NCBI GenBank assembly: GCA_028015205.1
Contig: CM051514.1
Location: 25,746,150-25,810,149 of the forward strand
DNA: 64,000 nucleotides
Direction of reading: 5' to 3'
From: Mytilisepta virgata
Lineage: Eukaryota; Mollusca; Bivalvia; Mytilida; Mytilidae
Below are positions 10,837-17,127 of this stretch, piece by piece; position 1 is the stretch's first letter, and each line of letters begins with the position of its first letter. The notes under the pieces are model-generated. The model was not told the DNA's origin and made no database searches. It saw only the letters and a list, made by a program, of their open reading frames with translations. A program made the position numbers and the translations under genes.

Positions 10837-11036
10837 CGTACGAATGACTTCTCTGATTATCTTCACTTCCTTTTATACATTTATGACATGAGACTACTCT
10901 GCATTGACAAACTTGTAACTGTCTACATATATACATGTATATATAGTGTTGCCAGAAGATCCCGATACCGGGGTTTTGTATCTGAGGCACTGGCAGTCCA
11001 CTCGGACAGAGGAAAATACCGACAATCGTGTTCAGG
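10837..11036. promoter_or_regulatory. Divergent promoter region, left arm
   Basis: This 200-bp gap separates the BH1-like gene (leftward) from the 104-codon ORF (rightward). It holds CTTTTATA at 10870-10877, which is TATAAAAG on the leftward strand about 34 nt before that gene's ATG. A self-complementary ACATATATACATGTATATAT sits near 10925-10945 and could serve either direction. Confidence 0.5.
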
Positions 11037-11351
11037 ATGAACGAGATTACATCCGCCACCTTTCCTGATATGGTTCGCCACACATTCAATCTACAAAATA
11101 CGACCTTCAAGATCAACGTGTCGTTTGGATTTATACTGAGAAACGGAGAGACCGGAGAACTAAGATACTTCCATTCCAGGACGGGGACGAATGTTCTCTG
11201 TCTCGATGATGTTAGATGGACATCAAAGATGGCTGCACCCATTCTCTTGCTTTTTGCTGCTCATCGCTGTTTTTCTCTTGCTCTGCTAATGATGACCTTA
11301 CCTCATTTCAGTTTTGGGGCAACTTGTCGCTGTTTTCGCCGCTGTTGCTAG
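11037..11351 (+). CDS. Unrecognised 104-residue ORF, left arm
   Basis: Starts at ATG 11037 and reads towards the axis. The first 48 residues are in unique sequence and look protein-like, including KINVSFGFILRNGETGEL and then RYFHS. The next 20 or so fall in a diverged copy of the 121-bp repeat module, and the last third (LLLFAAHRCFSL) is a stretch of 31-bp-array sequence. So either only the N-terminal part is the real protein and the true 3' end is elsewhere by splicing, or the gene has been truncated. I have a vague sense of a family found in invertebrate mobile elements but cannot name it. Confidence 0.35.
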   Translation: MNEITSATFPDMVRHTFNLQNTTFKINVSFGFILRNGETGELRYFHSRTGTNVLCLDDVRWTSKMAAPILLLFAAHRCFSLALLMMTLPHFSFGATCRCFRRCC

Positions 11352-11748
11352 TGGTGGTCGATTGTCGTTATTCAAAGATTGGATCTGTGCGAGAGCACCC
11401 TTAGATCCGGGTTATTTAAAAGTCCACTCTGCATTTATCCAGGCTTGTGACTGGCTATCATAAGATAGGCTGCATTTATCCTGCTCAATTTTTTAAGGGC
11501 ACTCTGCATTTGTCCAGGCTTGTGATAAACATATATAGGCTGCATTACCCTCCTTCCCTTTTTTTGTTATATTTTTTTCTGTTTTTCTTTGTAATATGTT
11601 CCAATTCCTCCGTCACATAGAGTCATTGCTGTCTCCAGCTGGAGGTGGGTCGTAGTCGTTCAATACACGGTTAAGCAGATATTTTCGTTTTTCTACGGCC
11701 TAATCACATGATTCTTTTGATTCGTAGTCTTCCTATTCTCTCCAGCGT
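11352..11748. other. Left arm intergenic spacer
   Basis: No gene. The motif CTCTGCATTTATCC / CTCTGCATTTGTCC with CAGGCTTGTGA occurs twice (near 11428 and 11502), and AGGCTGCATT near 11467 and 11538. GAGAGCACCCTTA at 11391 matches a motif repeated near the axis. It ends just after the stop of the C2H2-like ORF. Confidence 0.5.
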
Positions 11749-12180
11749 TTAGCCGTTTTTCTTGATCTCTCTATGTACGGGGTCTTTATTTTTGTCTTGA
11801 TGCCAGGACACCAGTCCGAGGTAATGCTTTCGTATTTCGTCTCTGTATGAGTCAAACATGTCTCTATATGCTGCCAAGCGTGCCTTGTCTTCTTCCATTC
11901 CGGCTTCCACTACTTCGTTTACTGTCTGTGAGTATTCCGATTGATGTACTTGAAATGTTATGTTCAAAACGACTTCCCATAGGGACTGTTCGCAAAGCTC
12001 TTCGGAGTCTTCGTTGGATCCATGGTCACTTCTTTGTTCCGATTCATCGTTATCGGCTTCTGTGGTGGTGTCTGAAGCTGAATCACTATAGTCTGTTGAA
12101 TCCTCTTCAATACCATGTGCATTTTTTTTGTGTCGCACTAGGTTAAAGTTTTGCTTGGATTGGTATCCACAGGTATACAT
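11749..12180 (-). CDS. C2H2-like acidic protein, left arm copy
   Basis: A 143-residue protein, identical to 14383-14814, where it is described. It directly follows the zinc-ribbon ORF in the same frame. Confidence 0.6.
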   Translation of the reverse strand: MYTCGYQSKQNFNLVRHKKNAHGIEEDSTDYSDSASDTTTEADNDESEQRSDHGSNEDSEELCEQSLWEVVLNITFQVHQSEYSQTVNEVVEAGMEEDKARLAAYRDMFDSYRDEIRKHYLGLVSWHQDKNKDPVHREIKKNG

Positions 12181-12639
12181 TTAAGACGTCTTTATTTCCT
12201 GGTAGTCGATAGCAGAATGAGTTCCGGTCGTCCTGCAAGTGCTTATATTAGATACAGGTTCCTCAGCGGCTTGTTGATTCATACACAAGCGTTTGGCAAA
12301 GTATTCGTTTCGACATTGTTGCAGTTCAGATTTCACTTTTCTGATGAGGTCTCTTTTAAGTCTTTTCCACTCGTTGTCAATCCTTCTACATCCCTTGCAG
12401 ATATTCATGTTTTTGTAGAAGTCCGCAAAGCTCTTGTTCGTTTGACACTTTTTACATTTCTTGTTTGGATCCACTTTGTTGGGTCCTCCACTTGTGTTAT
12501 CCAGCCGTTTGGTTCTCTTCACTTTGGTTAGAAGTAATTTCCTTTTCCTTTGTGGTTTTGCTTTGGTGTTAGAAAGATCCACAGGTATTAAATATCTAGC
12601 AGGAACCACTAAATCAACGAGAGGCGTTTTCGATGCCAT
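12181..12639 (-). CDS. CxxC-CxxC zinc-binding basic protein, left arm copy
   Basis: A 152-residue protein, identical to 13924-14382, where it is described. It reads leftward, away from the axis. Confidence 0.6.
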   Translation of the reverse strand: MASKTPLVDLVVPARYLIPVDLSNTKAKPQRKRKLLLTKVKRTKRLDNTSGGPNKVDPNKKCKKCQTNKSFADFYKNMNICKGCRRIDNEWKRLKRDLIRKVKSELQQCRNEYFAKRLCMNQQAAEEPVSNISTCRTTGTHSAIDYQEIKTS

Positions 12640-12835
12640 TGATACGTGTGTGTTGTTTGACGGTCTTCAAACAACTGACGAAATTAAACAAAACCTCTGA
12701 TTATATTTTCGTTAAAAGCTTTTCATTGGTGTCATAGAGACGAAGATTGCCCCACACAGTTCGCTGTTCGTTGTTGCTATTGCTGCTGAGGAGGTGAAGG
12801 TGGGATTCTCACTGTTTCGTTATAAGTCACCTCTT
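12640..12835. other. Left arm leader region of the zinc-protein gene pair
   Basis: Holds the presumed promoter of the leftward zinc-protein pair. A weak TATA-like ATTATATTTTCG lies about 70 bp upstream of the ATG. I see nothing else. Confidence 0.35.
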
Positions 12836-13077
12836 AGTCTCGTTGATGTTACGATGAACATCAAAGATGGCTGCCTCCACGTAACGCGGACCTGAAAGAG
12901 AGCACCCTTATGAAATAGAAGTTTTAGAGTCTTTCCGGACGGGAACGAATGTTCCCAGTCTCGTTGATGTTACGATGGACATCAAAGATGGCTGCGCCCA
13001 AGTAACGCGGACCTAAAAGGGAGCACCCTAATGAAACGAAAATTTCAGAGTATTTCCGGACGGAAACGAACGTTTAC
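12836..13077. repeat. Left arm 121-bp tandem duplication next to the axis
   Basis: Two copies with a period of 121 bp (TTGATGT at 12843 and 12964). Each contains the inverted pair TTGATGT...ACATCAA separated by eight bases, then AGATGGCTGC (YY1-like), TAACGCGGACCT, GAGCACCCT and TTTCCGGACGG. A third, diverged copy of its first half is at about 11181-11240. An open frame from 13031 starts in the second copy, but the first copy has an immediate stop (ATGAAATAG), which argues against coding. Confidence 0.75.
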
Positions 13078-13087
13078 GGATTTCAGT

Positions 13088-13200
13088 CCTAACCATAACC
13101 CTAACTCCAGACCTAACCCTAACCCTAACTCGAGTCCTAACCCCAACTCTAATCCTAACCCTAACCCTAACCCTAACCGTAGTCCTGTCTCTAACCCTTA
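13088..13200 (+). repeat. Left arm degenerate telomere-like (CCCTAA)n tract
   Basis: At least six exact CCCTAA units plus many one-base variants. The + strand is C-rich here and G-rich (TTAGGG) in the mirror tract at 13363-13475, so the order across the axis is CCCTAA...TTAGGG. A head-to-head telomere fusion would read TTAGGG...CCCTAA, so polarity argues against fused telomeres. The NPNPN-type peptide encoded here is a by-product of the repeat. Confidence 0.8.
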
Positions 13201-13241
13201 TCGTAGGTCTGTCTCGTACTCCTACTCTAACAACTCATACC

Positions 13242-13321
13242 TCACGTCGTTGGATCACCTAAGCAAGCGTGACTGTTTGCCTCATGTTTGTCACGCTTGC
13301 ACCAGTGAACCACCGGCGTGG
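13242..13321. other. Axis of the palindrome: imperfect, in-register hairpin
   Basis: Perfect arm pairing stops at 13241/13322. The next 21 positions on each side still align in register but match at only about 13 of 21. Then GCAAGCGTGAC (13263-13273) pairs perfectly with GTCACGCTTGC (13290-13300), leaving a 16-nt loop (13274-13289). Axis at 13281.5. An imperfect palindrome at the centre of otherwise near-identical arms is what results when a linear DNA with a mismatched hairpin end is copied through its tip; this interpretation is inferred. Confidence 0.85.
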
Positions 13322-13362
13322 GGTATGAGTTGTTAGAGTAGGAGTACGAGACAGACCTACGA

Positions 13363-13475
13363 TAAGGGTTAGAGACAGGACTACGGTTAGGGTTAGGGTT
13401 AGGGTTAGGATTAGAGTTGGGGTTAGGACTCGAGTTAGGGTTAGGGTTAGGTCTGGAGTTAGGGTTATGGTTAGG
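13363..13475 (-). repeat. Right arm telomere-like (TTAGGG)n tract
   Basis: Exact mirror of 13088-13200, reading TTAGGG on the + strand. Confidence 0.8.
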
Positions 13476-13485
13476 ACTGAAATCC

Positions 13486-13727
13486 GTAAACGTTCGTTTC
13501 CGTCCGGAAATACTCTGAAATTTTCGTTTCATTAGGGTGCTCCCTTTTAGGTCCGCGTTACTTGGGCGCAGCCATCTTTGATGTCCATCGTAACATCAAC
13601 GAGACTGGGAACATTCGTTCTCGTCCGGAAAGACTCTAAAACTTCTATTTCATAAGGGTGCTCTCTTTCAGGTCCGCGTTACGTGGAGGCAGCCATCTTT
13701 GATGTTCATCGTAACATCAACGAGACT
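13486..13727. repeat. Right arm 121-bp tandem duplication
   Basis: Mirror of 12836-13077. Confidence 0.75.
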
Positions 13728-13923
13728 AAGAGGTGACTTATAACGAAACAGTGAGAATCCCACCTTCACCTCCTCAGCAGCAATAGCAACAACGAACAGC
13801 GAACTGTGTGGGGCAATCTTCGTCTCTATGACACCAATGAAAAGCTTTTAACGAAAATATAATCAGAGGTTTTGTTTAATTTCGTCAGTTGTTTGAAGAC
13901 CGTCAAACAACACACACGTATCA
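13728..13923. promoter_or_regulatory. Right arm leader region of the zinc-protein gene pair
   Basis: Mirror of 12640-12835, directly upstream of the ATG at 13924. CGAAAATATAATCAG near 13853 is a weak TATA candidate about 65 nt before the start. No stronger element is seen. Confidence 0.35.
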
Positions 13924-14382
13924 ATGGCATCGAAAACGCCTCTCGTTGATTTAGTGGTTCCTGCTAGATATTTAATACCTGTGGATCTTTCTAACACCAA
14001 AGCAAAACCACAAAGGAAAAGGAAATTACTTCTAACCAAAGTGAAGAGAACCAAACGGCTGGATAACACAAGTGGAGGACCCAACAAAGTGGATCCAAAC
14101 AAGAAATGTAAAAAGTGTCAAACGAACAAGAGCTTTGCGGACTTCTACAAAAACATGAATATCTGCAAGGGATGTAGAAGGATTGACAACGAGTGGAAAA
14201 GACTTAAAAGAGACCTCATCAGAAAAGTGAAATCTGAACTGCAACAATGTCGAAACGAATACTTTGCCAAACGCTTGTGTATGAATCAACAAGCCGCTGA
14301 GGAACCTGTATCTAATATAAGCACTTGCAGGACGACCGGAACTCATTCTGCTATCGACTACCAGGAAATAAAGACGTCTTAA
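13924..14382 (+). CDS. CxxC-CxxC zinc-binding basic protein
   Basis: 152 residues from the ATG at 13924. A very basic stretch at about 28-45 (PQRKRKLLLTKVKRTKR) looks like a nuclear signal or nucleic-acid-binding patch. It is followed by a four-cysteine zinc site: C62-x2-C65, fifteen residues, C81-x2-C84, then a basic helix (WKRLKRDLIRKVK). The spacing resembles treble-clef or zinc-ribbon sites in small viral and phage DNA-binding proteins. The ORF ends in TAA, and the next codon, in the same frame, is the ATG of the C2H2-like ORF. So this may be the first half of one longer protein with an in-frame stop, or an overlapping pair using reinitiation or readthrough. Function unknown; a nuclear DNA- or RNA-binding role is inferred. 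Confidence 0.6.
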   Translation: MASKTPLVDLVVPARYLIPVDLSNTKAKPQRKRKLLLTKVKRTKRLDNTSGGPNKVDPNKKCKKCQTNKSFADFYKNMNICKGCRRIDNEWKRLKRDLIRKVKSELQQCRNEYFAKRLCMNQQAAEEPVSNISTCRTTGTHSAIDYQEIKTS

Positions 14383-14814
14383 ATGTATACCTGTGGATAC
14401 CAATCCAAGCAAAACTTTAACCTAGTGCGACACAAAAAAAATGCACATGGTATTGAAGAGGATTCAACAGACTATAGTGATTCAGCTTCAGACACCACCA
14501 CAGAAGCCGATAACGATGAATCGGAACAAAGAAGTGACCATGGATCCAACGAAGACTCCGAAGAGCTTTGCGAACAGTCCCTATGGGAAGTCGTTTTGAA
14601 CATAACATTTCAAGTACATCAATCGGAATACTCACAGACAGTAAACGAAGTAGTGGAAGCCGGAATGGAAGAAGACAAGGCACGCTTGGCAGCATATAGA
14701 GACATGTTTGACTCATACAGAGACGAAATACGAAAGCATTACCTCGGACTGGTGTCCTGGCATCAAGACAAAAATAAAGACCCCGTACATAGAGAGATCA
14801 AGAAAAACGGCTAA
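14383..14814 (+). CDS. C2H2-like acidic protein following in frame
   Basis: 143 residues. The start MYTCGYQSKQNF followed by NLVRHKKNAH has the spacing C4-x12-H17-x4-H22 of a C2H2 finger, but the first Cys would fall at residue 1, which is Met. The finger is therefore incomplete unless translation enters from upstream, and even then no Cys is present at that place. An acidic Ser/Asp/Glu linker follows (about 25-62), then a helical C-terminal part ending in LVSWHQDKNKDPVHREIKK. I recall this layout (finger, acidic linker, Trp...DPxH helix) from repeat-associated hypothetical proteins of invertebrates, but not from any named family. It is separated from the preceding ORF by a single TAA. Confidence 0.55.
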   Translation: MYTCGYQSKQNFNLVRHKKNAHGIEEDSTDYSDSASDTTTEADNDESEQRSDHGSNEDSEELCEQSLWEVVLNITFQVHQSEYSQTVNEVVEAGMEEDKARLAAYRDMFDSYRDEIRKHYLGLVSWHQDKNKDPVHREIKKNG

Positions 14815-15211
14815 ACACTGGAGAGAATAGGAAGACTACGAATCAAAAGAATCATGTGATTAGGCCGTAGAAAAACGAAAATATCTGCTTAACCGTGTAT
14901 TGAACGACTACGACCCACCTCCAGCTGGAGACAGCAATGACTCTATGTGACGGAGGAATTGGAACATATTACAAAGAAAAACAGAAAAAAATATAACAAA
15001 AAAAGGGAAGGAGGGTAATGCAGCCTATATATGTTTATCACAAGCCTGGACAAATGCAGAGTGCCCTTAAAAAATTGAGCAGGATAAATGCAGCCTATCT
15101 TATGATAGCCAGTCACAAGCCTGGATAAATGCAGAGTGGACTTTTAAATAACCCGGATCTAAGGGTGCTCTCGCACAGATCCAATCTTTGAATAACGACA
15201 ATCGACCACCA
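14815..15211. other. Right arm intergenic spacer
   Basis: Mirror of 11352-11748, with the same GGATAAATGCAGAG / ACAAATGCAGAG direct repeats and no gene. Confidence 0.5.
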
Positions 15212-15526
15212 CTAGCAACAGCGGCGAAAACAGCGACAAGTTGCCCCAAAACTGAAATGAGGTAAGGTCATCATTAGCAGAGCAAGAGAAAAACAGCGAT
15301 GAGCAGCAAAAAGCAAGAGAATGGGTGCAGCCATCTTTGATGTCCATCTAACATCATCGAGACAGAGAACATTCGTCCCCGTCCTGGAATGGAAGTATCT
15401 TAGTTCTCCGGTCTCTCCGTTTCTCAGTATAAATCCAAACGACACGTTGATCTTGAAGGTCGTATTTTGTAGATTGAATGTGTGGCGAACCATATCAGGA
15501 AAGGTGGCGGATGTAATCTCGTTCAT
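15212..15526 (-). CDS. Unrecognised 104-residue ORF, right arm copy
   Basis: Mirror of 11037-11351, identical. It reads leftward towards the axis and diverges from the BH1-like gene. Confidence 0.35.
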   Translation of the reverse strand: MNEITSATFPDMVRHTFNLQNTTFKINVSFGFILRNGETGELRYFHSRTGTNVLCLDDVRWTSKMAAPILLLFAAHRCFSLALLMMTLPHFSFGATCRCFRRCC

Positions 15527-15685
15527 CCTGAACACGATTGTCGGTATTTTCCTCTGTCCGAGTGGACTGCCAGTGCCTCAGATACAAAACCCCGGTATCG
15601 GGATCTTCTGGCAACACTATATATACATGTATATATGTAGACAGTTACAAGTTTGTCAATGCAGAGTAGTCTCATGTCATAAATG

Positions 15686-15693
15686 TATAAAAG
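15686..15693 (+). promoter_or_regulatory. TATA box of the BH1-like gene
   Basis: TATAAAAG ends 33 nt before the ATG at 15727, a canonical animal core promoter position with a very short leader. Mirror at 10870-10877. Confidence 0.65.
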
Positions 15694-15726
15694 GAAGTGA
15701 AGATAATCAGAGAAGTCATTCGTACG

Positions 15727-15957
15727 ATGGACCCCTTCCAAGCATACGAGAGAATCGTCACTGCCATGTTCGAAGACGGTGTGGTGAACCAAGGAAGACT
15801 GGTCGTATTGTCGGTGTTTACTCGTACCTATTGTGAACAGTTTCCGGATTGGGCGCCGCATATTTGGACAGTGTATCATCGTGTTGATCTATCGAAAAGG
15901 TTGGAATTGACCAATGAAAATGACAGATTTTCGACCAATCGGAGCGGAAGAAGTTAA
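15727..15957 (+). CDS. Small Bcl-2 family-like protein with a BH1 motif
   Basis: 76 residues from the ATG at 15727. A longer frame starting at GTG 15697 is less likely because that codon sits at the TATA box's expected start site. Residues about 14-36 (MFEDGVVNQGRLVVLSVF and after) match the BH1 region of Bcl-2 proteins: a hydrophobic helix, then Phe-x-Asp-Gly, Asn, and the conserved Gly-Arg whose Arg binds the BH3 Asp. The usual Trp before Gly-Arg is Gln. Family members bind BH3 peptides and control mitochondrial apoptosis. This protein is far shorter than usual (about 150-200 residues): no BH3, no clear BH2 and no tail anchor, so it may be a fragment, one exon of a spliced gene, or a reduced decoy. 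Similar genes are carried by many DNA viruses. Similarity is judged by motif only. Confidence 0.5.
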   Translation: MDPFQAYERIVTAMFEDGVVNQGRLVVLSVFTRTYCEQFPDWAPHIWTVYHRVDLSKRLELTNENDRFSTNRSGRS

Positions 15958-16033
15958 CCAATCAAGATGTCTTAAAGATAGCCAATCCTGTTTCGAGTTT
16001 CATGATATACGAACCAATCCAGTCCATCTCCGA

Positions 16034-16048
16034 TATATATATAAATAG
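16034..16048 (+). promoter_or_regulatory. TATA box of the PC4-like gene
   Basis: TATATATATAAATAG, ending about 30 nt before the ATG at 16079. Confidence 0.6.
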
Positions 16049-16078
16049 ACCAGCTAGAAAAAGAATCAGTCAGCCGAC

Positions 16079-16594
16079 ATGCCACGTAAAGAAAAGAAAA
16101 CCAAAGACCAGACCGAGAAAGATATCGTCCAAGACGCCATGACAGATTCCGATATTCCTTTGAAAGTACCATTGGGTGGAGGACGTTATGCAGAGCTGAC
16201 AGAATGGAATGGCAGTAAAAGAGTAGATCTCAGATTTTGGGAAAGTGAAACGGTGCCCACCAAGACCGGAGTCAGCCTGTCGTTAATGCAGTGGAAAATG
16301 TTGTGCAGTACCACAGAAGTGGTGGACGATTTGATCGGTAGAGTACAGGACAAAGAACCGGTGGACTGGAGATATCATCTGGGAGAAGATGTTTATGTCA
16401 TCATTAAAGCACCCTCGCCTATCATTCACGTCAGAAAACATTTCGTGCCTAACGGAGAATGGACTTTACAACCGACCAAGAGAGGTATAACACTGAGTTC
16501 CTACGAATGGCAAGAACTGAAGAAGATCGTACCTTTGTTTGAAGAGAAAGAACCAGAACTTAAAACATTGACTGATGTAGATTTTGTAAAATAA
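16079..16594 (+). CDS. Protein with two PC4-like (ssDNA-binding coactivator) modules
   Basis: 171 residues. Residues 1-20 are Lys-rich. Module 1 (about 32-86) has GGGRYAELTEWNG, RVDLRFW and TKTGVSLSLMQWKML. Module 2 (about 101-156) has LGEDVYVIIKAP, IHVRKHFVPNG and TKRGITLSSYEWQELKKI. Both follow the PC4/Sub1 pattern of four strands, the Lys/Arg-x-Gly-[IV]-x-Leu turn, and a Trp-containing helix. PC4 binds single-stranded DNA and acts in transcription and repair; it is normally one module that dimerises, so a tandem could be a built-in dimer. Module 1 has Lys-Thr-Gly where module 2 has Lys-Arg-Gly. The stop codon overlaps an AATAAA polyadenylation signal at about 16590. It is likely to work in replication or transcription of the element; that role is inferred. 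Confidence 0.8.
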   Translation: MPRKEKKTKDQTEKDIVQDAMTDSDIPLKVPLGGGRYAELTEWNGSKRVDLRFWESETVPTKTGVSLSLMQWKMLCSTTEVVDDLIGRVQDKEPVDWRYHLGEDVYVIIKAPSPIIHVRKHFVPNGEWTLQPTKRGITLSSYEWQELKKIVPLFEEKEPELKTLTDVDFVK

Positions 16595-16597
16595 AAT
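16590..16597 (+). terminator. Polyadenylation signal overlapping the PC4-like stop codon
   Basis: AAATAAAA spans the TAA stop of the gene, giving an AATAAA at the very end of the coding region. Mirrored at about 9966-9973 on the left arm. Confidence 0.5.
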
Positions 16598-17127
16598 ATG
16601 AAACTGTTTCGTTTGTGTTGGTCGTCGATAAATATCCCAGTATACAATCACCACGATCAGTCTTGATCTAGCACTCAAACCGACAACATGAGTACCGAGT
16701 GGCCTTTCGATCATCAACAGTAAACTACATTCCTTCAGCAGTAGCAGCAGCAGCGATTAAAAGTGACAAATAGCACCAAAAACTGAAATGAGCACGCCAG
16801 TAAGATCATGTGTAGCGATGAACAGCAAAGAGCAAGAGAAGAGCAGTGATGAGCAAGAGAAGAGCAGAGATGACGAACAGCGATGACGAACAGCAACAAG
16901 CAGCAGGAGCGAAATGAGCACACGAGTAAGGCCCTGAGTAGGGATGAGCAGCAAAGAACAAGAAAGGATCAGCGATGAGCAAGAGAAAAAACAGCGATGA
17001 GCAAGAGAAGAGCAGCGATAACGAACAGCAAAAAGCAGCAGGAGCAGTAGTGGCAGCGAAAACAGAGACAAGTAGCCCCAAAAAACGAAATAAGCACGCG
17101 AGTAAGGTAAGGAGTAGCGATGAACAA
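16595..17127. repeat. Right arm degenerate border of the array
   Basis: Mirror of 9436-9968. No gene seen. Confidence 0.5.

Noticed and set aside
13031..13336. 101-codon frame with Asn-Pro repeats, and its 96-codon mirror at 13242-13532
   Set aside because: It translates the telomere-like tract; its start lies in the second 121-bp copy while the first copy has an immediate stop, and the two arm versions diverge in the axis.
13088..13475. Relic of a head-to-head telomere fusion
   Set aside because: The repeat polarity is CCCTAA then TTAGGG, opposite to a fusion.
15321..15836. 171-codon + frame overlapping the divergent gene region (mirror 10727-11242)
   Set aside because: It is antisense to the 104-codon ORF, runs through the divergent promoter and overlaps the BH1-like gene in another frame; composition looks accidental.
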